Below the pieces are notes generated by a model that saw only the letters and a program-made list of their open reading frames with translations, was not told the origin of the DNA and searched no databases. A DNA stretch of 13,314 bases from an uncultured Collinsella sp. (GTDB taxonomy: Bacteria; Actinomycetota; Coriobacteriia; Coriobacteriales; Coriobacteriaceae), in assembly GCA_902492545.1 (NCBI GenBank), contig CABULX010000061.1, positions 1 through 13,314 of the forward strand, written 5' to 3'. This document shows, in pieces, positions 6,467-13,314 of this stretch. A program made the position numbers and the translations under genes. Positions within the stretch are counted from its first letter, which is position 1; each line of letters begins with the position of its first letter.

Positions 6467-7615
6467 CTACTCGTCGTCATCATCGAGCATGGCGGAACCA
6501 TCGATGGCGTAAAGCTCATCAAACTCCTCAGGCGCAGGCTGATCGGTCAGCTCGACCTCGGACGGAGCATCGTCATCAAACTCAAGTCCGCAGGCAAGGC
6601 GAACCTTATGCTCAATCTCGTCGGCGCAATCGGGGTGTTCGCGCAGGAAAGCCTTGGCGGCCTCGCGACCGTTGCCGAGCTTGTCCTCGCCATAGGCAAA
6701 CCAGGAGCCCATCTTCTTGCAGATGCCGCACTCGACAGCCATGTCCAGAATTGAGCCCTCCTTAGAGATGCCCGTACCGTACATGATGTCGAACTCAGCA
6801 GAACGGAACGGAGCGGCCACCTTGTTCTTAACGACCTTGGCGCGCACGCGGTTACCGATAACCTCGTCCTTAAGCTTAATGCTGTCGATGCGGCGAATGT
6901 CGATACGCACCGAAGAGAAGAACTTAAGGGCGCGGCCGCCCGTCGTAGTCTCGGGGTTGCCGAACATGACGCCGATCTTCTCACGCAGCTGGTTAATGAA
7001 GATGCACGTCGTGTTGGACTTAGACAGCGAGCCGGCGAGCTTGCGGAGCGCTTGGCTCATCAGGCGAGCCTGAAGACCGACCGTAGTGTCGCCGATTTCT
7101 CCCTCGATCTCGGCACGCGGGGTCAGCGCGGCGACGGAGTCGACGACAATGGCATCGATGGCGCCGGAACGCACGAGCATGTCAACGATCTCGAGCGCCT
7201 GCTCGCCCGTATCGGGCTGAGAAATGAGCACCTCGTCGATATCCACGCCGATGCGCGCGGCATACGTGGGATCGAGCGCATGCTCGGCATCGATAAATGC
7301 CACAACGCCGCCCATTGCCTGGGCCTCGGCCAGGATCTCGAGCGAAAGCGTCGTCTTACCGGAGGACTCGGGACCGTAAATCTCGACGATACGGCCGCGC
7401 GGCACGCCGCCGATACCCAGAGCGGCATCGAGGGCCAGAGCGCCCGTGGGAATGGCCTCGACCTCGAGCTCGGGACCACCGTCGCCGTACCTCATGATGG
7501 AACCCTGGCCGAATTTCTTCTCGATCTCGGCCTTGGTGGTGGCGATCATCTCATCGCGCTCTTTACCCGTCGTGCGAGCATGAACGGTACGTACGGGACC
7601 TGAATTCTTGGCCAT
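6467..7615 (-). CDS. recA: Recombinase RecA
   Basis: RecA is the ATP-dependent strand-exchange recombinase and LexA coprotease. The 382-residue protein has Walker A GPESSGKT at 81-88, Walker B AIVVDS at 155-160, the L2 DNA-binding loop FGNPETTTGG at 218-227, and an acidic C-terminal tail ending LDDDDE. An upstream in-frame ATG (7636) would add seven residues. ATG 7613-7615, preceded by AGGAGG at 7 nt spacing and beginning MAKNSGP, is the better start. The predicted transcript leader is only about 24 nt. The gene has its own LexA-type promoter and is followed by recX. Confidence 0.98.
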   Translation of the reverse strand: MAKNSGPVRTVHARTTGKERDEMIATTKAEIEKKFGQGSIMRYGDGGPELEVEAIPTGALALDAALGIGGVPRGRIVEIYGPESSGKTTLSLEILAEAQAMGGVVAFIDAEHALDPTYAARIGVDIDEVLISQPDTGEQALEIVDMLVRSGAIDAIVVDSVAALTPRAEIEGEIGDTTVGLQARLMSQALRKLAGSLSKSNTTCIFINQLREKIGVMFGNPETTTGGRALKFFSSVRIDIRRIDSIKLKDEVIGNRVRAKVVKNKVAAPFRSAEFDIMYGTGISKEGSILDMAVECGICKKMGSWFAYGEDKLGNGREAAKAFLREHPDCADEIEHKVRLACGLEFDDDAPSEVELTDQPAPEEFDELYAIDGSAMLDDDDE

Positions 7616-7622
7616 GAATAGC

Positions 7623-7628
7623 CCTCCT
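7623..7628 (-). promoter_or_regulatory. Ribosome binding site that sets the recA start
   Basis: The site reads a full AGGAGG on the minus strand, 7 nt before ATG 7615. The alternative ATG at 7636 lies upstream of this site and cannot use it. Confidence 0.85.
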
Positions 7629-7645
7629 CTTAACAACCTGAATCG

Positions 7646-7674
7646 ATAATAAACGAACGGCTGTTCGTGGTCAA
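7646..7674 (-). promoter_or_regulatory. recA-recX promoter
   Basis: On the minus strand -35 TTGACC (7669-7674, 5 of 6) and -10 TATTAT (7646-7651, 5 of 6) are exactly 17 nt apart. The start site would be near 7639. The spacer is almost entirely a LexA-type palindrome, so repression by blocking RNA polymerase is expected. Confidence 0.85.
7653..7668. promoter_or_regulatory. LexA (SOS) box
   Basis: ACGAAC and GTTCGT flank GGCT, making a perfect 6+4+6 palindrome that contains the Gram-positive/actinobacterial LexA motif GAAC-N4-GTTC. It fills 16 of the 17 spacer bases of the recA promoter. The motif and its placement are seen directly. Binding by LexA follows from family knowledge. Confidence 0.88.
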
Positions 7675-7706
7675 CCGTTCAGGCCAATCATATACAGGCA
7701 GTCTTT

Positions 7707-7766
7707 CCAAAACCCAACCAAACGCCGACCAAACACTGACCAAATGCTTGACCACAAAGGGCCAAA
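7707..7766. repeat. Helically phased CCAAA repeats upstream of recA
   Basis: On the plus strand CCAAA begins at 7707, 7718, 7729, 7740 and 7762, and a variant CCACA at 7752. The steps are 11, 11, 11, 12 and 10 nt, close to one DNA turn each, so all motifs face the same side of the helix. Relative to the predicted recA start they cover about -68 to -127. This resembles an array for cooperative binding of a regulator, or curved DNA. No known binding protein is recognised. Confidence 0.65.
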
Positions 7767-7841
7767 TAAGAGCAAGGAAGGCAAGAATACGTCTACAACC
7801 AGCACAAACGCCAAATGAGCCTAAGGTCCCTATCTCCACAA

Positions 7842-7865
7842 TTAAGGGGCCCGGAGGCCCCTTAA
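7842..7865 (-). terminator. Probable intrinsic terminator after cinA
   Basis: A perfect 10-bp stem, TTAAGGGGCC with GGCCCCTTAA, encloses the loop TCCG (a UNCG-type tetraloop on the minus-strand RNA). It begins 7 nt after the cinA stop codon. The U-tract after it is poor (TTGTGG), so it may be a partial terminator or a 3'-end stabiliser. It separates the ftsK-cinA operon from recA. Confidence 0.65.
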
Positions 7866-7872
7866 AACACGT

Positions 7873-8409
7873 CTATTCCATAGAATCGAGCACGCAGACA
7901 ATGCGACCCAGTGCCTCCGCGACCGCATGGGCACGAACACACGAACGATCGCCCTCATAGCGACAACGAATGGAGTCCACGACCGGCACGCCCCCATCGG
8001 CCGAGCGATACGCCCAGCCAATATAAAAAGTGCCAGCCGGATCGTCCTCGGTCCCTCCACCGGGGCCGGCATAGCCAGTCGCGCTCACGGCAATATCGCT
8101 CTGGTACAGCTCCAGCGAACCCGACGCCATCTCGCGCGCAGTTTGATTCGACACCGCGGTGTAGCGATCGAGCGTCTCCTGCTCAACACCCAGCACGCGA
8201 TGCTTAATCTCATCGCAGTAGGTCACCGCACCGCCACGCAGCACCGCCGAGGCGCCCGGGATATCCGCAATCGTCGAGGCGATCATACCCGCCGTCAGCG
8301 ACTCAGCCGTCGAAACCGTCACGCCCCGAGCGCTCGCGCGCTCGACAATATCGCGTGCGAGCTCTTCGTTATGCGCGGCAATCTGCTCAAATGATTCCGT
8401 CATGCCCAC
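7873..8409 (-). CDS. cinA: CinA C-terminal domain protein (nicotinamide-nucleotide amidase, PncC type)
   Basis: This family deamidates nicotinamide mononucleotide to nicotinate mononucleotide in NAD salvage. The 178-residue protein is the stand-alone C-terminal CinA domain: STAESLTAGMIA near 33-44, GGAVTYCDEIKHRVLG at 59-74 and ATGYAGPGGG at 110-119. The N-terminal molybdopterin-binding-like domain of full-length CinA, about 400 residues, is absent, as in Escherichia coli PncC (YgaD). Two starts are possible: GTG 8407-8409, 6 nt after the pgsA stop with a weak AGG, or ATG 8401-8403. Neither has a strong ribosome site. pgsA-cinA-recA order is a classic Gram-positive arrangement. Confidence 0.92.
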   Translation of the reverse strand: MGMTESFEQIAAHNEELARDIVERASARGVTVSTAESLTAGMIASTIADIPGASAVLRGGAVTYCDEIKHRVLGVEQETLDRYTAVSNQTAREMASGSLELYQSDIAVSATGYAGPGGGTEDDPAGTFYIGWAYRSADGGVPVVDSIRCRYEGDRSCVRAHAVAEALGRIVCVLDSME

Positions 8410-8415
8410 CAGGAC

Positions 8416-9054
8416 CTAGACCGAAAAGACGATCTTGCGGCAGTTCCAGAAGTACTGGGCGCCCGAGACAATGGTCAAAATCACGGCGATGACGTACAGG
8501 AAGCGCGACACCGAATAGACGCCGAGCAGCAGCGACACCGGCCCCAGCTGAAGACCGGCCATCGCAAAAACGCACAGGTAACCGCAGATGGAGACCATCG
8601 TGGTTGCCGTCTTGTACTTGCCGAGCTTATCGGCCGCAACGACCACACCGGCCGCACTCGCAACCATGCGAAGGGCGCTCACCAGAAGCTCACGGAACAG
8701 GATAATGAACACGGACCACACGGTCACCGCGCCAAAATCCAAGAACAGCAGCAGGGCCGAGAACACGAGCAGCTTATCGGCGATGGGGTCCAAGAATTTA
8801 CCGAAGTCGGTGATCTCGTTGCGCGAACGCGCCAGATAACCGTCGACCTTATCGGTGCACGACAGGATCACGTACAGAATGAAGGCAGCGGCGGCGAGCG
8901 GGCCGTCGAAGGTGCTCCAATCCGTACCGGCAACACTCGTGTGAGAAAGCGCCGACACGATCATGAACACCGGGATAAAGACGATGCGAACGCACGTCAC
9001 GATGTTGGCGGGCGTCCAAACACTCGTCAGTTCCTTATTGCTCTCGTTAGCCAC
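8416..9054 (-). CDS. pgsA: CDP-diacylglycerol--glycerol-3-phosphate 3-phosphatidyltransferase (PgsA)
   Basis: PgsA makes phosphatidylglycerol phosphate, the first committed step to phosphatidylglycerol and cardiolipin. The 212-residue integral membrane protein carries the full CDP-alcohol phosphatidyltransferase signature: D68, D71-G72, A75-R76, G85, D89 and D93. Several hydrophobic helices follow (around 95-115, 125-140, 150-170 and 175-200). The start is a GTG at 9052-9054, supported by AGGAG 6 nt upstream. It begins 9 nt after the rimO stop. A related CDP-alcohol transferase cannot be fully excluded, but the position beside cinA-recA favours PgsA. Confidence 0.94.
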   Translation of the reverse strand: MANESNKELTSVWTPANIVTCVRIVFIPVFMIVSALSHTSVAGTDWSTFDGPLAAAAFILYVILSCTDKVDGYLARSRNEITDFGKFLDPIADKLLVFSALLLFLDFGAVTVWSVFIILFRELLVSALRMVASAAGVVVAADKLGKYKTATTMVSICGYLCVFAMAGLQLGPVSLLLGVYSVSRFLYVIAVILTIVSGAQYFWNCRKIVFSV

Positions 9055-9063
9055 GACGCTCTC

Positions 9064-10413
9064 CTACTCCACAACATGACCGATAAGCTCATAGCAGAAG
9101 CTATCGGTAAACTCGACCGTCAGAATATCGCCCACGGACGCCTCGCTGGCGTCCAAGTGAACCGCGCCATCGGAATCGGGCGCCTGGAACCAGGCATGGC
9201 CGATCAGCTCGGCGCCATCCTCGGTCTCTTCGATACCGTCGACGATCACCTGGGCGCGCTCGCCCACATGGGCGGCGGTGGCGGCAAAACCGAGCGACTC
9301 GGCCAGGTCCATGGCCTCCTGGGCGCGCTCGAGCTTGACCTCTTCGTCGACCTGACCCTCCATCTTAGCGGCCAGGCTGCCCTCCTCCTGCGAGTAGGCA
9401 AAGACGCTCGTGTAGTCAAAGCCGACGGTGTCCATAAAGTCGATAAGGTCGCGGAACTCGTCGTCGGTCTCGGTCGGGAAGCCGACCATGGCCGTGGAAC
9501 GGATCACGATGCCGGGGATACGCTCACGAAGGTCGCGGAACAGATCCTCGAGCTCCTGGCGCGAACCGGAGCGACGCATGGCCTTGAGAATGCGCGCGTC
9601 GCAGTGCTGCACGGGGATATCGATATAGGGCAGCACCTCGGGCGTATCACGAATGGTCTCAATGAGCTCGTCAGTCATGCCCTCGGGCTGCAGATAGAGC
9701 ACGCGGACCCAGACGTTGTGCGGGCGCACGGCCTCGGCGACGGCACACAGCAGCTGCGCCAGATTGCGCGGCGAGCCATCGGCGACGTCCTCGTCGGCAA
9801 AGTCGGTACCCCAGATGCCCGTGTCCTGGCCGATCAGCACGATCTCGCGCACACCGCCGGCAACCAGGTCGCGCACCTCGGAGATGATGCTCTCGGCATT
9901 GCGCGAATGATAGCGGCCGCGGATATAGGGAATCATGCAGAAGCTGCAGAAACGGTTGCAGCCATCGGAAATCTTGACGTAAGCGACAGCACCCTCGACG
10001 GTACGTTTGACCTGCGGGATATAGGCTGCAATCTCACGCTCGACACCCAGCACGCCATCGATGACCGCCACGATGCCATCTTCCTCGTCGGCCTTCACAA
10101 AGGCAGCGACCTCGGGCAGCTCGTCAGGCAGGTCATCGCCATAGCGCGACGGCACGCAGCCGCACATGACGATGGGGCAAGAACGAACGCCGTCCTGAAC
10201 CTCGTTGGCGAGCTCGAGCGTGGTCTCGATGCTCTCGGACGTTGCGGAGGCGAGGAACGAGCAAGTATTGACGATGGCGATGTCGGCATCCTGCGGGTCG
10301 AATGCCTCCTCGTAGCCCGCGGCGGTCAAAAGAGAACGCATGCGGTCGGTGTCAACCTCGTTCTTAGCGCACCCGAGGGTGATGTAGAGCACGGAGCCCA
10401 ACGGTGTATCCAT
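9064..10413 (-). CDS. rimO: Ribosomal protein S12 methylthiotransferase RimO
   Basis: RimO is the radical-SAM enzyme that adds a methylthio group to a conserved aspartate of ribosomal protein S12. The 449-residue protein has auxiliary-cluster cysteines C15 (LGCAKNEVD), C51 (NTCSF) and C86 (CGCVPSRYG), the radical-SAM motif CNRFCSFC at 152-159, and a C-terminal TRAM region rich in acidic residues. LGCAKNEVD, CSFCMIPYIRGRYHSR and GQDTGIWGTD are RimO-like and not MiaB-like, and a separate MiaB lies at the other end of the window. ATG 10411-10413 begins 27 nt after yajQ. Its best Shine-Dalgarno (AGGA) is rather far, at 12 nt. Confidence 0.95.
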   Translation of the reverse strand: MDTPLGSVLYITLGCAKNEVDTDRMRSLLTAAGYEEAFDPQDADIAIVNTCSFLASATSESIETTLELANEVQDGVRSCPIVMCGCVPSRYGDDLPDELPEVAAFVKADEEDGIVAVIDGVLGVEREIAAYIPQVKRTVEGAVAYVKISDGCNRFCSFCMIPYIRGRYHSRNAESIISEVRDLVAGGVREIVLIGQDTGIWGTDFADEDVADGSPRNLAQLLCAVAEAVRPHNVWVRVLYLQPEGMTDELIETIRDTPEVLPYIDIPVQHCDARILKAMRRSGSRQELEDLFRDLRERIPGIVIRSTAMVGFPTETDDEFRDLIDFMDTVGFDYTSVFAYSQEEGSLAAKMEGQVDEEVKLERAQEAMDLAESLGFAATAAHVGERAQVIVDGIEETEDGAELIGHAWFQAPDSDGAVHLDASEASVGDILTVEFTDSFCYELIGHVVE

Positions 10414-10440
10414 GTTGGAGAGCGGTCCTTTCGATTGATA

Positions 10441-10938
10441 TTAGCGGTAGTTGGTGAACTGCAGCGGCTGGCCGTAGTCCTGGTCGCGCAGGAACTGAAT
10501 CACGGTCTGCAACGCGTCCTTCGAAGCAGAGGAAACACGCAGCTTGTCGGCCTCGATGGTCACCTTGACCTTGAGCTTTTGATCCTTGATGTCCTTGTTG
10601 ATCTTCTTGGCGGTCGCCTGGTCGATACCCTCGACGATATGGCCGAGCACGCGCACGGTGCCGCCCGATGCCGCCTGCGGAGCATCCCACGAGACAGCCT
10701 TGAGGTCGATGCCGCGCTTGATGAGCTTGGAGCTCAGCACGTCAACAATCTGTTTGGAGACAAAGTCGGCCGGGGCGTTGATCGTAAAGAGCTTCTCGCC
10801 CTTCGAAAGCTCGATCGTGGCGCCGGAATCCTTAAGGTCATAGCGCTGGGAAATCTCGCGCGTGGTCTGCTGGAAGGCGTTGTCGACCTCTTGCATGTTG
10901 ACCTCGGACACGACGTCGAAGCTGGAATCTTTAGCCAT
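10441..10938 (-). CDS. yajQ: YajQ family nucleotide-binding protein
   Basis: The 165-residue protein matches the UPF0234/YajQ family: an N-terminal MAKDSSFDVVSEVNMQEVDN segment, a DLKDSGATIELSKGE turn near 35-49, and a C-terminal KVTIEADKLRVSSASKDALQ segment followed by LRDQDYGQPLQFTNYR. Members bind nucleotides, including cyclic di-GMP in Xanthomonas, and some have been linked to RNA. The cellular role here is unknown. The ATG has AAGGA 6 nt upstream. It lies 26 nt after the RodZ-like gene and 27 nt before rimO, inside the same apparent operon. Confidence 0.93.
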   Translation of the reverse strand: MAKDSSFDVVSEVNMQEVDNAFQQTTREISQRYDLKDSGATIELSKGEKLFTINAPADFVSKQIVDVLSSKLIKRGIDLKAVSWDAPQAASGGTVRVLGHIVEGIDQATAKKINKDIKDQKLKVKVTIEADKLRVSSASKDALQTVIQFLRDQDYGQPLQFTNYR

Positions 10939-10964
10939 GATGTTTCCTTTCGCGTACGAGCGGC

Positions 10965-12458
10965 CTAGTAGCTATCGTACGAATTGTCGGTAGAATCGGT
11001 GGGTGTCTGACCGTCAGTTGCGGTATCGGCGCCATCCGTGGACTGGGCATCGGTACCATCGGTGGTGTCGGTACCATCAGAACTTTCACCATTCTCGGAA
11101 TCAGTCGTCTCCTTCTTAGGAACGGTGATCGTCACACGAGCCACGCCCGAGGTCTTGGTATCGTAACGGACCTTTTCACCGTTCTTGGTAACGGTAACAT
11201 CGGAAGGCTTGGACGTGGTGATCTCGATCGAGGACTCGGGCGTGTACTCCTGCTCAAAGGGGCCAGTCGCCTGAGCGCCATAGACCGACTTGCCGTCGAC
11301 CTTGATCTCAATCCACGCGGTCTTTCCCTTGGCAACGGAAACTTTGACCTTCGTGACCTCGTTCTCTTCCTTCTTGGCCGTCGTCTTGGTAGCGTCCGAA
11401 TCAGTCGACTCATCCGTCGGCTCATCGGTGTCTTCGTCCTCGTCGACCGTTTCGGTCTTCTTAGAAGACTTCTTGGTCGTCGTCTTGGTGGCAGTGGGCG
11501 CCTCGGGCGTGGTCTCGGGCGCCGAAGATGCGCAGCCGCGCAGAAGCACCACGATGAGCACGATCAGCAGCAACGCCACGGCACCGATGCCGGCGTAGAC
11601 GATACGCGGATCGAGCCCGTTGTTTTGAGGAGTACGGGATCCGCCGCGTCCACGACCGGAACTGCTGCGGCCGCCTCCCTGAGGCATACGACCACGATTG
11701 CTATCGGAACGGCCGCGATAGCCGCCCTGGCCCTGAAGGCTGCGCTGACCCGAGCGGGGCGCAAGTTCACCGCGGCCTTGATAGCCACGTTGGCCCGAAC
11801 GCGGAGCCGAAGAGCGCTGGCCATACGGCTGTGATTGAGAGCGAAGACGCGGCGTCACCTGCGTGGTATCGGCATCCGCATAGCCACCGCGAGAGCGTCC
11901 GGTGGAGACACCACGGTGACCGCGATCTGAATAGCCGCCGTCGCCGTAGCCGGCACGAGGGTCACGCGCCACGCCGCGGGCAGCGGGAAGTGCACGGTCC
12001 TCGGGCATCGGCGTACTGCGGAACCGGTCACGCTGTGAGCGAATCTCCTCGCCCGAACCCGTCTCAGTAATATAACCGGCCTGCTGAGGACGCTGTCCAT
12101 AGCGGGTCGAACGACCGCCCTGAACCATCAGGAAGCGCCCGTTATCGACCGAGGAACGCGAATTGACGTAGCCGGCGGCGTCCTGAAAACGACCGCCCTG
12201 CTGCGACGTTTCGCGTTCGTATGCCATCAGGTCGTCAAAGTAGGCATTGACGACCTCGCGCGGATTGAGGCCCAAAAAGCGAGCATAGCTCGAAATCATG
12301 CCCTGTGCATAGCCGCGCGGCGGCATCGAAGCAAAGTTACCGGTCTCGAAAAACTCGATGATCTGCGGCCTGATTTTGATGGTGTTGGCGACCTGCTGAA
12401 TGGAAAGGCCCATTCGGCGACGCTGCTCGAGCAGCATGTCACCAAAGCGTGCAGCCAT
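10965..12458 (-). CDS. RodZ-like helix-turn-helix transmembrane protein with Arg/Gly-rich linker
   Basis: The 497-residue product starts with a RodZ-type helix-turn-helix (about 4-76; GLSIQQVANTIKIRPQIIEF, then GYAQGMISSYARFLGL). A long disordered linker (about 80-280) is rich in Arg, Gly, Ser, Gln and Tyr with RGG/RG-like repeats (GRSRGGY, GQRGYQGRG, SGRGRGGSR). One membrane helix follows (about 287-307), then a Thr/Lys/Asp stretch (310-368). A beta-rich domain (369-447) resembles the extracytoplasmic RodZ/DUF4115 domain, and the tail is acidic Asp/Thr/Ser/Gly (451-497). RodZ links MreB to cell-wall synthesis; whether this protein does so is inferred. The start overlaps the ftsK stop (TGATG), with GGAGGA inside the last ftsK codons. 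The corresponding gene in Bacillus is ymfM. Confidence 0.85.
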   Translation of the reverse strand: MAARFGDMLLEQRRRMGLSIQQVANTIKIRPQIIEFFETGNFASMPPRGYAQGMISSYARFLGLNPREVVNAYFDDLMAYERETSQQGGRFQDAAGYVNSRSSVDNGRFLMVQGGRSTRYGQRPQQAGYITETGSGEEIRSQRDRFRSTPMPEDRALPAARGVARDPRAGYGDGGYSDRGHRGVSTGRSRGGYADADTTQVTPRLRSQSQPYGQRSSAPRSGQRGYQGRGELAPRSGQRSLQGQGGYRGRSDSNRGRMPQGGGRSSSGRGRGGSRTPQNNGLDPRIVYAGIGAVALLLIVLIVVLLRGCASSAPETTPEAPTATKTTTKKSSKKTETVDEDEDTDEPTDESTDSDATKTTAKKEENEVTKVKVSVAKGKTAWIEIKVDGKSVYGAQATGPFEQEYTPESSIEITTSKPSDVTVTKNGEKVRYDTKTSGVARVTITVPKKETTDSENGESSDGTDTTDGTDAQSTDGADTATDGQTPTDSTDNSYDSY

Positions 12459-13314
12459 CAGAATCCTCCAAACTCACGATCTTCACGTGCCATCTCGGCG
12501 TCGACAGATTCCAGCGCGGCAAGCCCCTCCTCGTCCAACAGGACCTCGCGCGGCTTGGAACCGTCGGGCGGGCCGACGACACCCTTTTCTTCCAGCATGT
12601 CCATAATACGCCCGGCACGTGCATAGCCAACCTTCAGACGACGTTGCAGGCCAGATGTGGAGCCCAGCTGCGATTCCACCACAATATGGGCGGCTTCCCA
12701 AATGAGCGGATCATCGTCTTGCGGCTCAGCTACTCCGGTGCGGACAATGCCGCCGCCACCCACCATGGACATGGAAGCGGGCGCCACGGCAGACAGGATC
12801 TCCTCGTGGTAGTCGGGCTCGCTCTGCGACTTGACGAACTCGACAATCTCGTTGATTTCGTCATCCGAGACAAAGCAGCCCTGGATACGGCGAGGCTTGC
12901 CCCAGTCGACCTTGGAGAACAGCATGTCGCCCAAACCGGTGAGCTTTTCGGCACCCATCTGGTCGATGATGACGCGCGAGTCGATGCCCGTGGCGACGTT
13001 AAAGGCGATGCGATTGGTGATGTTGGCCTTGATGAGGCCCGTCACCACGTTTGAGCTGGGACGCTGCGTGGCCACGATAAGATGAATACCGGCGGCACGG
13101 CCCAGCTGTGCAATACGCACGATCGAGGCCTCGACATCCTTACCGGCGACCATCATCAGGTCCGAGAGCTCGTCAATGATGATGACCAGGTAGGGCATCT
13201 TTTGCGGCGGGTTGTCGTAGTGTTCAAACTCGCCGGCGGCCTGCTTTTCGTTGTAGGTCGAAATCTTGCGAACGTTGAGACGCTCGAAGACCTTCAGGCG
13301 ACGCTCCATCTCGG
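12458..13314 (-). CDS. ftsK: DNA translocase FtsK, C-terminal part (cut by window edge)
   Basis: FtsK (SpoIIIE in Bacillus) is a hexameric, septum-localised motor that pumps chromosomal DNA at cell division. Only the last roughly 284 residues are present. Counting from the first visible Met (13309), Walker B LVIIIDE is at 41-47, ATQRPSSNVVTGLIKANI at 80-97 and GAEKLTGLGDML at 119-130. The C-terminal gamma winged helix (about 200-258; STSGLQRRLKVGYARAGRI, GPPDGSKPREVLL) reads DNA polarity sequences. The N-terminal membrane domain and Walker A lie outside the window. It ends in TGA overlapping the ATG of the RodZ-like gene. FtsK and SpoIIIE cannot be told apart by this part alone. Confidence 0.96.
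   Translation of the reverse strand, partial: EMERRLKVFERLNVRKISTYNEKQAAGEFEHYDNPPQKMPYLVIIIDELSDLMMVAGKDVEASIVRIAQLGRAAGIHLIVATQRPSSNVVTGLIKANITNRIAFNVATGIDSRVIIDQMGAEKLTGLGDMLFSKVDWGKPRRIQGCFVSDDEINEIVEFVKSQSEPDYHEEILSAVAPASMSMVGGGGIVRTGVAEPQDDDPLIWEAAHIVVESQLGSTSGLQRRLKVGYARAGRIMDMLEEKGVVGPPDGSKPREVLLDEEGLAALESVDAEMAREDREFGGF
12464..12469 (-). promoter_or_regulatory. Ribosome binding site of the RodZ-like gene, inside ftsK
   Basis: The minus strand reads GGAGGA in the last sense codons of ftsK, 5 nt before the overlapping TGATG. This fixes the RodZ-like start and indicates translational coupling. Confidence 0.75.

Noticed and set aside
7616..7636. Longer RecA with seven extra N-terminal residues
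   Set aside because: The extension encodes the AGGAGG site, and the ATG at 7636 is predicted to lie at or just past the transcript start.
7707..7766. CRISPR array or transposon-type repeat for the CCAAA motifs
   Set aside because: The units are only 5 nt with 5-7 nt between them, far too short for CRISPR repeats and spacers, and there are no flanking cas or transposase genes.
8941..10968. Plus-strand open frame of 675 codons opposite rimO and yajQ
   Set aside because: It lies antisense to two clearly recognisable genes with intact motifs. The translation is low-complexity (His, Arg, Gly, Leu, Asp) with no family features, as expected for the complement of GC-rich codons. No promoter or ribosome site was seen.
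1..13314. Defence island, prophage, insertion sequence or recent transfer
   Set aside because: All genes belong to conserved core families in a known syntenic block, on one strand, with similar base composition. No integrase, transposase, tRNA attachment site or terminal repeat was found.

Overview
This window is a densely packed, single-direction chromosomal core region. All fourteen genes are on the minus strand, so transcription runs from high to low coordinates. The gene order (ftsK, RodZ-like gene, yajQ, rimO, pgsA, cinA, recA, recX, rny, GHKL ATPase, spoVS, miaB, miaA, hflX) is an elaborated version of the ftsK/spoIIIE-ymfM-pgsA-cinA-recA-rny-spoVS-miaB block of Gram-positive bacteria. 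The moderately high GC content, the actinobacterial type of LexA box, recX after recA, and spoVS with rny in one block suggest a Coriobacteriia actinobacterium. Collinsella or a near relative is my best guess, from remembered protein style and not from a search.

Right end (about 13314-8403): the C-terminal third of FtsK DNA translocase, then a RodZ-like membrane protein with an unusual Arg/Gly-rich linker, YajQ, RimO, PgsA and CinA. Junctions are tight (a TGATG overlap, then gaps of 6-27 nt), so this looks like one operon. It ends in a strong hairpin just after cinA.

Middle (about 7872-5763): recA-recX has its own promoter. A 16-bp LexA palindrome fills almost the whole 17-bp spacer between -35 and -10. 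Upstream lies an array of six CCAAA-like motifs spaced about one helical turn apart.

Left of that (about 5762-2868): rny (RNase Y) and a GHKL-fold ATPase of unknown function, with 1 nt between stop and start. A good sigma-A-type promoter drives them through a leader of about 160 nt that contains two hairpins, one with a GUAA tetraloop.

Left end (2867-1): spoVS has a likely promoter with a palindrome in its spacer. It is followed by miaB, miaA and the start of hflX, the last two each joined by a TAATG stop/start overlap. MiaA and MiaB act in sequence on A37 of tRNAs (i6A, then ms2i6A).

There are no tRNA or rRNA genes, CRISPR arrays, mobile elements or defence genes. No gene-free stretch exceeds about 260 bases. 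The least explained items are the GHKL ATPase between rny and spoVS, the phased repeats before recA, and the structured rny leader.
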